Assembly (NCBI RefSeq): GCF_900156425.1
Contig: NZ_FTNO01000002.1
Span: forward strand, 540,125 to 604,124
DNA from: Haladaptatus litoreus
GTDB taxonomy: Archaea; Halobacteriota; Halobacteria; Halobacteriales; Haladaptataceae
Length of the DNA stretch: 64,000 nt
Direction: 5' to 3'
A model generated the notes under the pieces. The model saw nothing but the letters and a program-made list of their open reading frames with translations. It was not told the origin of the DNA and ran no database searches. Positions 56,314-64,000 of the stretch are shown here, piece by piece (position 1 is the first letter of the stretch; the number at the start of each line of letters is the position of its first letter). The translations under genes and the position numbers were made by a program.

Positions 56314-56766
56314 ATGACGCTCGAAGCAGGTGACGACGCGCCCGCAGTAACGGCGAACAATCAGCACGGCGAGACGGTTTCGCCGGAGTTCGAAGCCCCC
56401 ACAGTCGTGTACTTTTATCCCCGTGACGACACGCCGGGATGCACCGTCGAAGCGAAGCAGTTCAACGCGGAACTGGAGTCGTACCGCGATGCAGGTGCGA
56501 CGGTGTACGGCGTCTCGACCGACGACGTGGAGAGTCACGAAGCCTTCGCCGAGAAGTTTGACCTCGGATTCGACTTGCTGGCCGACCCAGACGGCGAGAT
56601 TGCCGACGCCTTCGGCGTGGAAGTGGAGAACGATTACACCCCGAGGACGACGTTCGTACTGGCGGATGGCGAGGTGAAGGCGGTTTACGACGGCGTTGAC
56701 CCGGATGGCCACGCCCGCGAAGTGCTGTCGGATATGCTTGACGACGAACTAGTTGCACTGAACTGA
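56314..56766 (+). CDS. Peroxiredoxin of the BCP/PrxQ family, single Cys
   Basis: The 150-residue thiol peroxidase has the PxxxTxxC motif YPRDDTPGCTVEAKQF with peroxidatic Cys43 and the downstream Arg in TPRTTFV. Cys43 is the only cysteine, so the resolving Cys usually five residues later (CTxxxC) is absent; it must be a 1-Cys type reduced by an external thiol. It detoxifies peroxides in the cytoplasm. Confidence 0.92.
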   Translation: MTLEAGDDAPAVTANNQHGETVSPEFEAPTVVYFYPRDDTPGCTVEAKQFNAELESYRDAGATVYGVSTDDVESHEAFAEKFDLGFDLLADPDGEIADAFGVEVENDYTPRTTFVLADGEVKAVYDGVDPDGHAREVLSDMLDDELVALN

Positions 56767-56817
56767 TTGGTCGGCCTGAACTACCATATTTTTGTCCACT
56801 GGCTGAGCAGTTCGGCT

Positions 56818-57259
56818 ATGGAACTTCGTTCGAACTTTCGAGAAGGGGCCGTCGGCGCTGTTCAGGGGCTTATAACTGGATTTCATCTCGTTTTTGGCGG
56901 GTTCGCTGTCCTCGTCTGGTATCTTTCTACAACGCGAGAAATCCACTTCCTTCAGTGGAACGGGAATCGCCGTCGGATTCCTCATCGCCATGGTACTCGG
57001 GGGCTTCGTTTGGGGGACTCGAAATCCGGATGGACATCGGAGGCGAATCGAGGTCATCATCTGGTTGTTCGTCCTCGGTTTCGTACTGCCGATGCTATTC
57101 TATGCGACTCTCGCCCTTTTCGGACTTTCCATGGTTGAAATCCCGTTTTTGCTTATTCCTGTCGTTTCGTATGGGTCAACGCTTCTCATCGCCTACGGCG
57201 TGGTGTATGGACTCGACTATCGCCTCTTTCTGTCGAAGTCAGCCGATTCTGTTGAGTAG
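56818..57259 (+). pseudogene. Frameshifted four-helix membrane protein
   Basis: Frame 1 from the ATG at 56818 gives MELRSNFREGAVGAVQGLIT and a first membrane helix ending ...WYLSTTREIHFLQW. Frame 2 resumes near 56955 with GIAVGFLIAMVLGGFVWGTR, then helices VIIWLFVLGFVLPMLFYATL and LLIPVVSYGSTLLIAYGVVY. The two halves complement each other, so a one-base change near 56940-56968 broke one gene, unless it is a sequencing error. Function unknown. It is next to a repeat element and another frameshifted gene. Confidence 0.6.
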
Positions 57260-57287
57260 CTTTGGCCGAGTTTTTATCCGCAGTTCA

Positions 57288-57578
57288 CGACTCCAATGAG
57301 AACCGCCCCGCACCCGCCCACACGCCTCCCCAACCGATTCCCTCATTTCACTCGGTCATCCCTCGCGCGAACCCAGAGCAGACCCTCGGCGGTGAACGCC
57401 TCGGGTCTGCTGGCGCACGCGCCAGAGTGATTGTGAGGATTCCGAAACTCAACGTTTTCATGTGGCGCGCGAAGGCGAACCAACGGTTTGCCCGCGCGAG
57501 GGGCGACTGAGCGAAGCGAAGGAGTCGGTTGGAGAGGGAGTGGCCTGTTGTGGTGCGGTTGCGGTCTCATTGGAGTCG
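57288..57578. repeat. 291-base MITE-like element with terminal inverted repeats (copy B)
   Basis: The ends are exact 14-base inverted repeats: CGACTCCAATGAGA at 57288-57301 and its reverse complement at 57565-57578. Subterminal blocks CCTCCCCAACCGATT (left) and the matching right block read inward are also inverted. The middle holds palindromes such as AGCAGACCC/GGGTCTGCT. No ORF is conserved. Copy A at 16909-17089 matches the right half in reverse complement, including GGTTCGCCTTCGCGCGCCA. Confidence 0.75.
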
Positions 57579-57653
57579 GAAATAGCTAGCTACATAAAAA
57601 ACAAGTCACTGGAAATCTGGATAGTAACAACTGACAACTCTCATCACGCCAAC

Positions 57654-58134
57654 TCAAACTCGCCGAACAATCTTCTCGACGGTCTCCTCGGCAACTGCTT
57701 CCCACTCCTCGGGCCACTCGCCGCCCCGCTTTGGCGGTTCGAGGCCGAATGTCACTGGCGAAAACGAAACCTGCGAGAAAGAGTCCGCGGCCACGTCGCC
57801 GACGAATTCGGCGATTTCGCGCTTCGAGGAAATCCCGCCGGACGCCAAATCGTAGTACCCCGTAAAAACCTGAAACACGGAAATACGGTCGTAGTCGTCC
57901 AGTTCGCCTTCGTCCACGTAGTAGAGTAGTTTCGCGGTGTTGTTCACCGGGTCGGCCCTGCGCCATTCCAGTTCAACTGCGACGAAATGCTCGTCGGCGT
58001 GTCCGACAACGTCCACTGGCGTTCGCCGAATCCGGGTGTTCCGTCTCCCAGACGAACCGCGGCAGACGCTCGGCGAGAGTGTCGCGGATGTGGTCGCGCG
58101 CGGTTTCGCAGAACTCGCCCACGAGCTGGCTCAA
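57654..58134 (-). pseudogene. Frameshifted nuclease-like protein
   Basis: The upstream frame (from a TTG at 58134 or GTG at 58122) reads GEFCETARDHIRDTLAERLP and RFVWETEHPDSANA. After a shift near 58018-58030 the downstream frame (57654-58016) continues VDVVGHADEHFVAVELEWRR and VNNTAKLLYYVDEGELDDYD. The joined sequence looks like a PD-(D/E)xK-type fold with an ELEWRRADP core. The frame break indicates decay or a sequencing error. It lies 76 bases from the MITE-like element. Confidence 0.55.
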
Positions 58135-58252
58135 CTCGTGTTGCTTGTATCATTCTTTCGAATACTTGTAACAATTGCCACAACCTGACAGACAGAACAG
58201 TCAGAACGGTCAGGTGTGCTATCTCTTTCCTTCACAAGCCCGAACGACAGGT

Positions 58253-61102
58253 ATGGACTACGAGCCACGAGAAATCGAGTCGAAGTGGCAATCCCGATGG
58301 GCGGAAACCGGCCAGTACGAGGCCGAACCGTCGGATTCAGAAGCTACCTTCGTCACGGTGCCCTATCCGTATCCGAGCGGCGGGATGCATATCGGCCACG
58401 CGCGAACCTACACCGTTCCCGACGTGTGGGCGCGCTACCGGCGTCTGCAAGGCGACAACGTGTTGTTTCCAATCGCATGGCACGTCACCGGAACGCCCAT
58501 CGTCGGCGCGGTCGAGCGACTGCAAAACCGCGAGGAAAAACAGCTCTCGGTTCTGCAAGACACGTTCAACGTCTCGGACGAGGAGTTGCCCGAACTGGAG
58601 ACGCCGATGGGGTACGCTCGGTATTTCATCGAAAACAGCTACAAGAAGAATATGCAGTCGTTGGGTCTCTCCGTGGACTGGCGGCGCGAGTTCACGACGA
58701 ACGACGAACGATACTCGAAGTTCATCACGTGGCAGTACGAGACGCTGAGAGAGCGCGGTCTGCTGGAGAAGGGCCTCCACCCGGTCAAATTCTGCACGAA
58801 CGAAGAAAATCCAGTCACGACTCACGATTTGCTGGAAGGAGAAGATGCGGAGTTTCAGGAGTACACGCTCGTGCAGTTCGATTGGGACGGACTCACGGTT
58901 CCGATGGCGACCCTGCGCCCGGAGACGGTTCACGGCGTGACGAACGCCTTCATCGACCCGGACGCGAATTACGTCGAGGCTGACGTGGATGGCGACCGCT
59001 GGGTCGTCTCGGAATCCGCCGTCGAAAAACTGGAACTGCAAGCCCACGACGTGGAAATCCGTGACTACTTTTCGGGTGAGCGATTGGTCGGCGAGTCCGT
59101 CACGAACCCGATTACAGGCGACGAGGTTCTGGTTTTGCCCGCGGATTTCGTGGACGCCGACAACGCCACTGGCGTCGTGATGTCCGTTCCGGCGCACAGT
59201 CCCGACGATTGGGTGGCCTTGCAGGAGGCGAAGGCCGACGACGCTCGGATGGAACGGTACGGCATCGACCCCGCCGAAGTCCATGCCATCGGACCGAAGG
59301 CAATCATCGACGTGGGGGGCTACGGCGAGTTCCCCGCGAAGGATGCCGTGGAAGAACACGGAATCGAAGGCTCCGCCGACCCGGCGCTGGAAGACGCGAC
59401 ACAGGAAGTGTACAACCGCGAGTTTCACAGCGGAACGCTGCGCGAGATGTACGACGAGTTCGCTGGCGAACTCGTCGAAGACGCCCGCGACGAACTGAAA
59501 GCCGAATTCCGGAAGCAGGGGTCGTTCGGCACGATGTACGAGTTCACCGAGGAAGTCGTCTGTCGCTGTGGCGGTGCTGTCGAAGTCGCGGAACAGGAAA
59601 CGTGGTTCCTGCGCTATGACGACCCTGAATGGAAGGAGAAAGCCCACGACGCGGTTGCCGGATTGGATGCGATTCCGTCGAATACCCGCGAGCAGTACGA
59701 CCACACCGTCGATTGGCTGAACGAGTGGCCCTGCATCCGAAACTACGGACTGGGCACGCGACTGCCGTGGGACGACCGGTTCGTCATCGAGCCCCTGTCG
59801 GATTCGACCATCTACATGGCGTACTACACCTTCGCCCATCGCCTGTCGGACGTTCCGCCGGAGGAGATGGACAAGGAGTTTTTCGACACGCTGTTCCTGA
59901 ATAGCGGCGACAACCAAACCGCCCGCTCCCTGCGCGAAGAATGGGAGTACTGGTATCCCGTCGATTATCGCTGTTCGGCGAACGATTTGGTCAGCAACCA
60001 CCTGACGTTCTTTCTGTTCCACCACGCGGAGTTGTTCGAACCGGAAAACTGGCCGCAGGGTATCACGGTGATGGGACTGGGTCTGCTGGAGGGCGAGAAG
60101 ATGTCCTCCTCGAAAGGTCATGTCGTCCTGCCGGAGGAGGCAATCGAGAAGTACGGCGCGGACACGGTGCGCTTTTTCCTGATGAACAGCGCTGAACCAT
60201 GGCAGGATTACGACTGGCGGAGCGAGCAGGTCGAGAGTGCCCAGAATCAACTACGGCGGTTCTGGAACCGTGCAACGGACGTAATCGAGTCTGACGAAAT
60301 CGAGGACGACGACAGCGACTACGACATCCCCGACTTACACCGAATCGACCGCTGGTTGCTGTCGAACCTACAAGCCACGGTACGGGAAGCCACCGAGGCG
60401 ATGGAGGGATTCGAAACGCGAACCGCCAGTCAGGCAGTCTTCTACGGATTCGAAGAACATCTGAAATGGTATCGCAAGCGTACCGACGTGGAACGTCCGG
60501 GAGCGCGCTGGACCCTGCGTGAGGTTCTCGACACTCGTCTGCGGTTGCTGGCCCCGTTCGTCCCGTTCATGGCGACCGAACTGTACGAGCAGTTGACCGG
60601 CGATTCAATCGAAGGGTCGTCGTGGCCGGAACCGAATCCCGAGTTCGAGAGTACGACCATCGAAATCGAGGAATCGCTGGTCGAGAACCTGACCGACGAC
60701 ATCCGCGACATCGTCGCGGTGACGGACACCGACCCGGAAACCGTTCGCGTGTACGTCGCCACGGACTGGAAACGGAGAGTACTCGCCGAAGTCACGAAAA
60801 CCGGCCCGGACGTTGGTGCCGTGATGGGGAACGTCATGCAGGACGCGGAACTGCGCAAGAAAGGTGACGAGGTAAATCGACTCGTCCAGAAACTGGTCGA
60901 AAACGTGCGCGAACGACCTGCCGAGGAAGTCGCTGTGCTGACCGATGTGGACGAACTGGCGGTGTACGAGGACGCTCAGGAGTTCCTTGAACGGGAATTT
61001 GACGCAGAAATAGAACTGTATCGCGAGGGCGAGGATGTCACCTACCCTGCCGACAAGGCCCGGCACGCGATTCCGTTTCGGCCTGCGATTCATCTGGAGT
61101 AG
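58253..61102 (+). CDS. leuS: Leucyl-tRNA synthetase
   Basis: The 949-residue class I enzyme has the HIGH motif in GGMHIGHART (residues 46-49). A large CP1 editing domain is inserted (about 230-420), and the KMSSS motif lies at 616-620 (GEKMSSSKGHVVL). The C-terminal anticodon region and extension carry the tRNA-Leu-specific features of archaeal/eukaryotic type. It charges tRNA-Leu. The start at 58253 gives MDYEPREIESKWQSRW, while the longer reading from 58175 adds unconserved sequence. Confidence 0.95.
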   Translation: MDYEPREIESKWQSRWAETGQYEAEPSDSEATFVTVPYPYPSGGMHIGHARTYTVPDVWARYRRLQGDNVLFPIAWHVTGTPIVGAVERLQNREEKQLSVLQDTFNVSDEELPELETPMGYARYFIENSYKKNMQSLGLSVDWRREFTTNDERYSKFITWQYETLRERGLLEKGLHPVKFCTNEENPVTTHDLLEGEDAEFQEYTLVQFDWDGLTVPMATLRPETVHGVTNAFIDPDANYVEADVDGDRWVVSESAVEKLELQAHDVEIRDYFSGERLVGESVTNPITGDEVLVLPADFVDADNATGVVMSVPAHSPDDWVALQEAKADDARMERYGIDPAEVHAIGPKAIIDVGGYGEFPAKDAVEEHGIEGSADPALEDATQEVYNREFHSGTLREMYDEFAGELVEDARDELKAEFRKQGSFGTMYEFTEEVVCRCGGAVEVAEQETWFLRYDDPEWKEKAHDAVAGLDAIPSNTREQYDHTVDWLNEWPCIRNYGLGTRLPWDDRFVIEPLSDSTIYMAYYTFAHRLSDVPPEEMDKEFFDTLFLNSGDNQTARSLREEWEYWYPVDYRCSANDLVSNHLTFFLFHHAELFEPENWPQGITVMGLGLLEGEKMSSSKGHVVLPEEAIEKYGADTVRFFLMNSAEPWQDYDWRSEQVESAQNQLRRFWNRATDVIESDEIEDDDSDYDIPDLHRIDRWLLSNLQATVREATEAMEGFETRTASQAVFYGFEEHLKWYRKRTDVERPGARWTLREVLDTRLRLLAPFVPFMATELYEQLTGDSIEGSSWPEPNPEFESTTIEIEESLVENLTDDIRDIVAVTDTDPETVRVYVATDWKRRVLAEVTKTGPDVGAVMGNVMQDAELRKKGDEVNRLVQKLVENVRERPAEEVAVLTDVDELAVYEDAQEFLEREFDAEIELYREGEDVTYPADKARHAIPFRPAIHLE

Positions 61103-61235
61103 GCACGCAACGACTCCGCCTCCAGTCCTCGTTTTCAAAGATATTCACTCGAAATCGGATTCTCTCCCACAGTCACGACCGATTCGACCGGTGTGCTTCC
61201 CAAACGATAAAGCGACCGGAAAACTACCGACCACC

Positions 61236-62447
61236 ATGCTAGAACTAGAGGACGTGCAAGAGGCGCGCGAGCGCGTCGCCGAAACCTCTCGGCACACACC
61301 GCTCGACTACTCACACACTTTCTCTCGGATGACGGGCGCCGAAGTCCACCTGAAACTGGAAACGTTCCAGCGAACTGGGTCGTTCAAAATCCGCGGCGCG
61401 ACGAACCGAATCACGACGCTCTCGCAGGAAGAGAAAGAAGCGGGCGTCGTCACGGCCAGCGCGGGCAACCACGCACAGGGGGTCGCGCTCGCGGCCACGC
61501 GAAGCGGCGTCGATTCGAAAATCGTGATGCCGGAACACGCCCCGATTTCGAAGGTTCGGGCCACCGAGAACTACGGCGCGGAAACCGTCCTCCACGGAGA
61601 AGATTACGACGAGGCCGCGGAACGCGCTCACGAAATCGAGGAAGAAGAAGGACGCACCTACGTCCACGCTTTCGACGACGAGATGGTGATGGCCGGACAG
61701 GGAACCATCGGCTTGGAAATCGTGGACGATTTGCCTGAGGTTGACACTGTCGTCGTCCCCATCGGCGGCGGCGGCCTCATCAGCGGCATTGCAACCGCAA
61801 TCAAGGGCCAGAATCCGGACGCACGAATCGTCGGGGTGCAGTCCGAAGGTGCATCGAGCGTCGCCGACTCGCTCCAGAAGGGGTCGGTGCAGACCCTCGA
61901 CAGCGTGGACACCATCGCGGATGGAATCGCCACTCGAAGCGTCGGCTACAAGAACTTCGACATCATTGAATCCCGTGTTGACGAGGTCGTCACCGTCTCG
62001 GATTCTGAAACCGCGGTCGCACTCGCCTACTTGCTCGAACGCGGAAAAACGCTCGTGGAAGGGGCAGGTGCAGTCACCCTCGCCGCAGTCCTCGAAGGGA
62101 AGTTCGACTTCGAGGACGACGAAGTCGTGGTTCCAGTTCTGAGCGGCGGCAACATCGACATGAACGTCCTCACGACGGTCATCATGCGCGGACTGGTCGA
62201 AACGGGGCGCTACCTAAAAATCAAAACCGTTCTCAAAGACCGCCCCGGGTCGCTCCGCCAACTGCTCGACGTTATCGCGGAGGCACAGGCGAACATCTAC
62301 GCCATCCAGCACGACCGCACCTCCCGCGACATCGCCATGAACGCCACCGAAGTCGAACTCGACCTCGAAACCCGCGGCGAGGCACACGTCGAAGCGTTGC
62401 TCGAATCGCTTCGGGAAAGTGGCTTCGACGTGGAAGTTCTCGTCTAA
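61236..62447 (+). CDS. Threonine ammonia-lyase (threonine dehydratase)
   Basis: The 403-residue PLP enzyme deaminates threonine to 2-oxobutanoate for isoleucine synthesis or catabolism. PLP lysine Lys51 lies in TGSFKIRGATN, and phosphate binding is by ASAGNHAQGVALAAT and PIGGGGLISGIATA. The C-terminal ACT-like domain (RPGSLRQLLDVIAEAQANIY) suggests allosteric control. RidA, which hydrolyses its reactive enamine product, is the next gene on the same strand. Confidence 0.92.
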   Translation: MLELEDVQEARERVAETSRHTPLDYSHTFSRMTGAEVHLKLETFQRTGSFKIRGATNRITTLSQEEKEAGVVTASAGNHAQGVALAATRSGVDSKIVMPEHAPISKVRATENYGAETVLHGEDYDEAAERAHEIEEEEGRTYVHAFDDEMVMAGQGTIGLEIVDDLPEVDTVVVPIGGGGLISGIATAIKGQNPDARIVGVQSEGASSVADSLQKGSVQTLDSVDTIADGIATRSVGYKNFDIIESRVDEVVTVSDSETAVALAYLLERGKTLVEGAGAVTLAAVLEGKFDFEDDEVVVPVLSGGNIDMNVLTTVIMRGLVETGRYLKIKTVLKDRPGSLRQLLDVIAEAQANIYAIQHDRTSRDIAMNATEVELDLETRGEAHVEALLESLRESGFDVEVLV

Positions 62448-62538
62448 TCTGAATCGCTTTTTGACTCTGTTCTTTCGTTTACAGTTCGCTCTGATTTCTG
62501 AGTGAATTCGTCTGTCTTTCGTCTCCTTTTGACGTAGG

Positions 62539-62544
62539 TTTAAG
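62539..62544 (+). promoter_or_regulatory. TATA box of ridA
   Basis: TTTAAG is centred about 27 bases before the ATG at 62568, indicating a leaderless transcript separate from threonine dehydratase. Confidence 0.6.
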
Positions 62545-62567
62545 TTGTGGGGGGCGAACACACCGAC

Positions 62568-62948
62568 ATGAAGCGCGTTATTAGCACGCAGGACGCTCCC
62601 GAGGCGGTCGGCGCGTACAGTCAAGCAACCACGAACGGCAACATCCTGTTCACCGCTGGACAGATTCCGATGACGCCGGACGGCGACCTGCTCGACGACG
62701 AGGACATCGCGGTTCAGACCCGACAGAGTTTGGAGAACGTCAAAGGTATTCTCGAAGAGGAAGGGCTGACGATGCAGAACGTGCTGAAGGTAACCGTCTT
62801 CATGGACGACATCGAGGATTTCGACGAGATGAACGACTCCTACAAGGAGTATTTCCAAGACAACCCGCCAGCACGAAGCGCCGTCGAAGTCGCTAATCTG
62901 CCAAAAGGCGTCGGCGTCGAAATCGAAGCCATCGCCAGCACGGAGTAA
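62568..62948 (+). CDS. RidA family 2-iminobutanoate/2-iminopropanoate deaminase
   Basis: The 126-residue protein has the classical RidA signatures: STQDAPEAVGAYSQATTNGN, LFTAGQIPMTPDGDLLDDED, QTRQSLENVKGILEEEGLTM, and the PARSAVEVANLPKGVGVEIE motif with the catalytic Arg. It hydrolyses the enamine/imine released by PLP dehydratases; its place after threonine dehydratase fits that role. Compare the Arg-less paralogue at 5082. Confidence 0.92.
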   Translation: MKRVISTQDAPEAVGAYSQATTNGNILFTAGQIPMTPDGDLLDDEDIAVQTRQSLENVKGILEEEGLTMQNVLKVTVFMDDIEDFDEMNDSYKEYFQDNPPARSAVEVANLPKGVGVEIEAIASTE

Positions 62949-62951
62949 GCC

Positions 62952-63140
62952 ATGCACCCCCGCGTCAAGGCGAGTCTCCTGTGGGGCGTCGTCGGCCTCC
63001 TCTCGTTTCTCGTTCTTTTGCAGGGGTACGAACTCTTCACCGAGTATCGGTACTCCATCGGACTGAAGGTCGGGATGGCGCTCCTCGTCACTGTCGGCGC
63101 GTCGGTTTCGACCTACGTCGCCGACGGAGTTCTCGATTAG
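62952..63140 (+). CDS. Small two-helix membrane protein
   Basis: The 62-residue protein has two hydrophobic helices (about 7-24, ASLLWGVVGLLSFLVLLQGY, and 37-57). It begins three bases after the ridA stop, suggesting co-transcription. Function unknown. Confidence 0.6.
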   Translation: MHPRVKASLLWGVVGLLSFLVLLQGYELFTEYRYSIGLKVGMALLVTVGASVSTYVADGVLD

Positions 63141-63182
63141 AACAGAAGGGTTTAAAAGCTCCACCCGGTTACAAATTGGTAG

Positions 63183-63264
63183 GCCGGGATGGCCGAATGG
63201 CAAAGCGCACGCCTGGAAAGCGTGTTCCCGTATGGGATTCTGGGTTCAAATCCCAGTCCCGGCG
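63183..63264 (+). tRNA. tRNA-Ser (GGA)
   Basis: Acceptor GCCGGGA pairs with TCCCGGC, followed by discriminator G at 63264. The anticodon loop CTGGAAA on a CACGC/GCGTG stem gives GGA. A long variable arm (TTCCCGTATGGGATT) is typical of tRNA-Ser. The T arm has GGTTCAAATCC. CCA is not encoded. Confidence 0.96.
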
Positions 63265-63334
63265 TATTCTCTGTGAACTAATCGGTGAGCATCGCGTAGC
63301 GTATGCTCGCCAAACCAGCGAACGAGAAACGAAG

Positions 63335-63538
63335 CTATTCTTTAAAGCGATACTTCGTCATTCCCTTCTCCCGCCGTCGCTCCACACGCTGTTCGACCAC
63401 CAACTCGCTCAGCGCATTTTCGACCGTTTCCCGCGAATCGTCCTCCACGAGCGAAACCAGCGAGCGCCCCGTCATCGCCCCCGGATACGCCCGTTCGAGT
63501 TCCGAAAGTACTGCCCGTTTCGTTTGTTCTGATGCCAT
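63335..63538 (-). CDS. Small winged-helix-like protein
   Basis: The 67-residue protein reads ASEQTKRAVLSELERAYPGA, GRSLVSLVEDDSRETVENAL and SELVVEQRVERRREKGMTKY, a helix-turn-helix pattern with a basic C-terminal wing. It may bind DNA. No named family is recognised. It lies alone between tRNA-Ser and the Lrp-type gene. Confidence 0.6.
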   Translation of the reverse strand: MASEQTKRAVLSELERAYPGAMTGRSLVSLVEDDSRETVENALSELVVEQRVERRREKGMTKYRFKE

Positions 63539-63633
63539 TGCTCCCTGACGACGTTCGGCTTCCTGTCTCTTAGAACCCTGAGTGGTAATCGTCGCTCAAC
63601 CGTCCGCCGTTGACCGACTCACGCCTACGAGGA

Positions 63634-63864
63634 CTACTCCATGGCCATGTAGGTGTGCGTGTTTTCGACACCTGTAATCGTCAGAACGCCGGACGTGACG
63701 ATTTCTCTCACATCGGCGGGCGTCTCGACGTCGATTTTTGTGATAATATCGACGTCTCCGGCGACGATGTTGGTGGCAACGACACCGTCGAGTTCCGTGA
63801 TTGCATCGCGTATCTGGTCTACTGCTGGAACATTTGCTTTGATGAGAACGTATGCGGTGACCAT
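63634..63864 (-). CDS. Stand-alone Lrp/AsnC ligand-binding (RAM) domain protein
   Basis: The 76-residue protein is a bare RAM domain: AYVLIKANVPAVDQIRDAIT, GVVATNIVAGDVDIITKIDV and SGVLTITGVENTHTYMAME. It has no DNA-binding half. Such SraM-like proteins bind amino acids and may modulate Lrp partners or potassium channels; in haloarchaea they often lie beside TrkA genes (memory). Confidence 0.85.
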   Translation of the reverse strand: MVTAYVLIKANVPAVDQIRDAITELDGVVATNIVAGDVDIITKIDVETPADVREIVTSGVLTITGVENTHTYMAME

Positions 63865-63944
63865 CGTACTTCCCCTAGTAACTAGATGCTAGCGACCAGC
63901 ATATCCTTCGCGACTACGGACGAAAGGAGGTTTCTACGGCTGAC

Positions 63945-64000
63945 TCAGTCCACCGAAACCCAGTTCCATTCCTCGTCCGCTTCCTCACTATCGTGGAGAT
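63945..64000 (-). CDS. C-terminal end of a gene running out of the window
   Basis: On the minus strand an open frame ends at a TGA (63945-63947) with the acidic tail LHDSEEADEEWNWVSVD. Only about 17 residues are seen, so the protein cannot be identified; a TrkA-like neighbour is a guess from typical context. Confidence 0.35.
   Translation of the reverse strand, partial: LHDSEEADEEWNWVSVD

Noticed and set aside
58337-60250. 637-residue ORF on the minus strand
   Set aside because: It lies wholly inside leuS in antisense; its composition reflects the GC-rich third codon positions of leuS, and no family is recognised.
1-64000. CRISPR array
   Set aside because: No regularly spaced direct repeats of 25-40 bases were seen; the repeated sequences found are hairpins or a dispersed element.

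Overview
The window is a chromosomal segment of a halophilic archaeon (class Halobacteria). The predicted proteins are strongly acidic. Many genes have a TTTAWA-like TATA box about 25-30 bases before a start codon with no Shine-Dalgarno site, the leaderless pattern of haloarchaea. Archaeal genes are present: MCM helicase, TFB, TiaS, CarS, and a tRNA-His with encoded G-1 and C73. The exact genus is not certain; a Haladaptatus-like member of the Halobacteriales is a guess. Almost all of it looks like core chromosome. Mobile or degraded material is confined to a TnpB-like gene near 34 kb, two copies of a non-coding repeat (16.9 and 57.3 kb), a tRNA-Pro 3-prime fragment at 30.05 kb and a small decayed patch at 56.8-58.1 kb.

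Layout. 0-10.5 kb: end of a MATE exporter, an esterase, citrate synthase, a PhoU/TrkA-C protein, RidA, an aspartoacylase-like protein, a threonine synthase-like enzyme, TiaS and an HTH regulator. 10.5-17.1 kb: lipoprotein, glutaredoxin, SNase-fold nuclease, AzgA purine permease, a GfcR-like PRTase regulator and a bacterial-type ThrRS. 17.1-20.9 kb: pyrE, carS, proline dehydrogenase, DUF502 protein, HIT protein. 20.9-29.6 kb: a tight block with a degenerate ParA-like protein, TFB, a canonical MinD/ParA ATPase, several uncharacterised haloarchaeal proteins (one coiled-coil, one RecA/KaiC-like without a P-loop) and MCM. 30.3-37.7 kb: tRNA-Pro, Ski2-like helicase, cupin, TnpB homologue, S2P protease, HMCES/YedK protein, lipoprotein, RHH protein. 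37.8-49.9 kb: tRNA-His, GNAT-like protein, KaiC-like protein, aspartate kinase, HemL, membrane proteins, HemC-HemD, a DHH phosphoesterase, YeiH. 50-64 kb: NifU, sulfatase-fold protein and LPG-flippase-like protein, ketopantoate reductase-like protein, PheA, Hsp20, Bcp peroxiredoxin, LeuS, threonine dehydratase with RidA, tRNA-Ser, a Lrp-type RAM domain protein.

Genes that work together: HemL, HemC and HemD supply three steps of tetrapyrrole synthesis; threonine dehydratase is followed by RidA, which clears its enamine product; aspartate kinase, the threonine synthase-like enzyme and PheA are amino-acid biosynthesis genes; pyrE, the purine permease and the PRTase-type regulator concern nucleotides and PRPP.

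The strongest candidate for something new is the TnpB homologue at 33308-34549. It is full length and keeps its zinc finger, but all three RuvC acidic residues appear replaced (Ala198, Gly281, His361), and it lies 24 bases upstream of a cupin gene on the same strand. This is what a domesticated, nuclease-dead, RNA-guided regulator would look like. The second candidate is the ParA/coiled-coil/RecA-like block at 20.9-27 kb. I also found several long perfect inverted repeats inside coding sequences, including a 34-base perfect palindrome.
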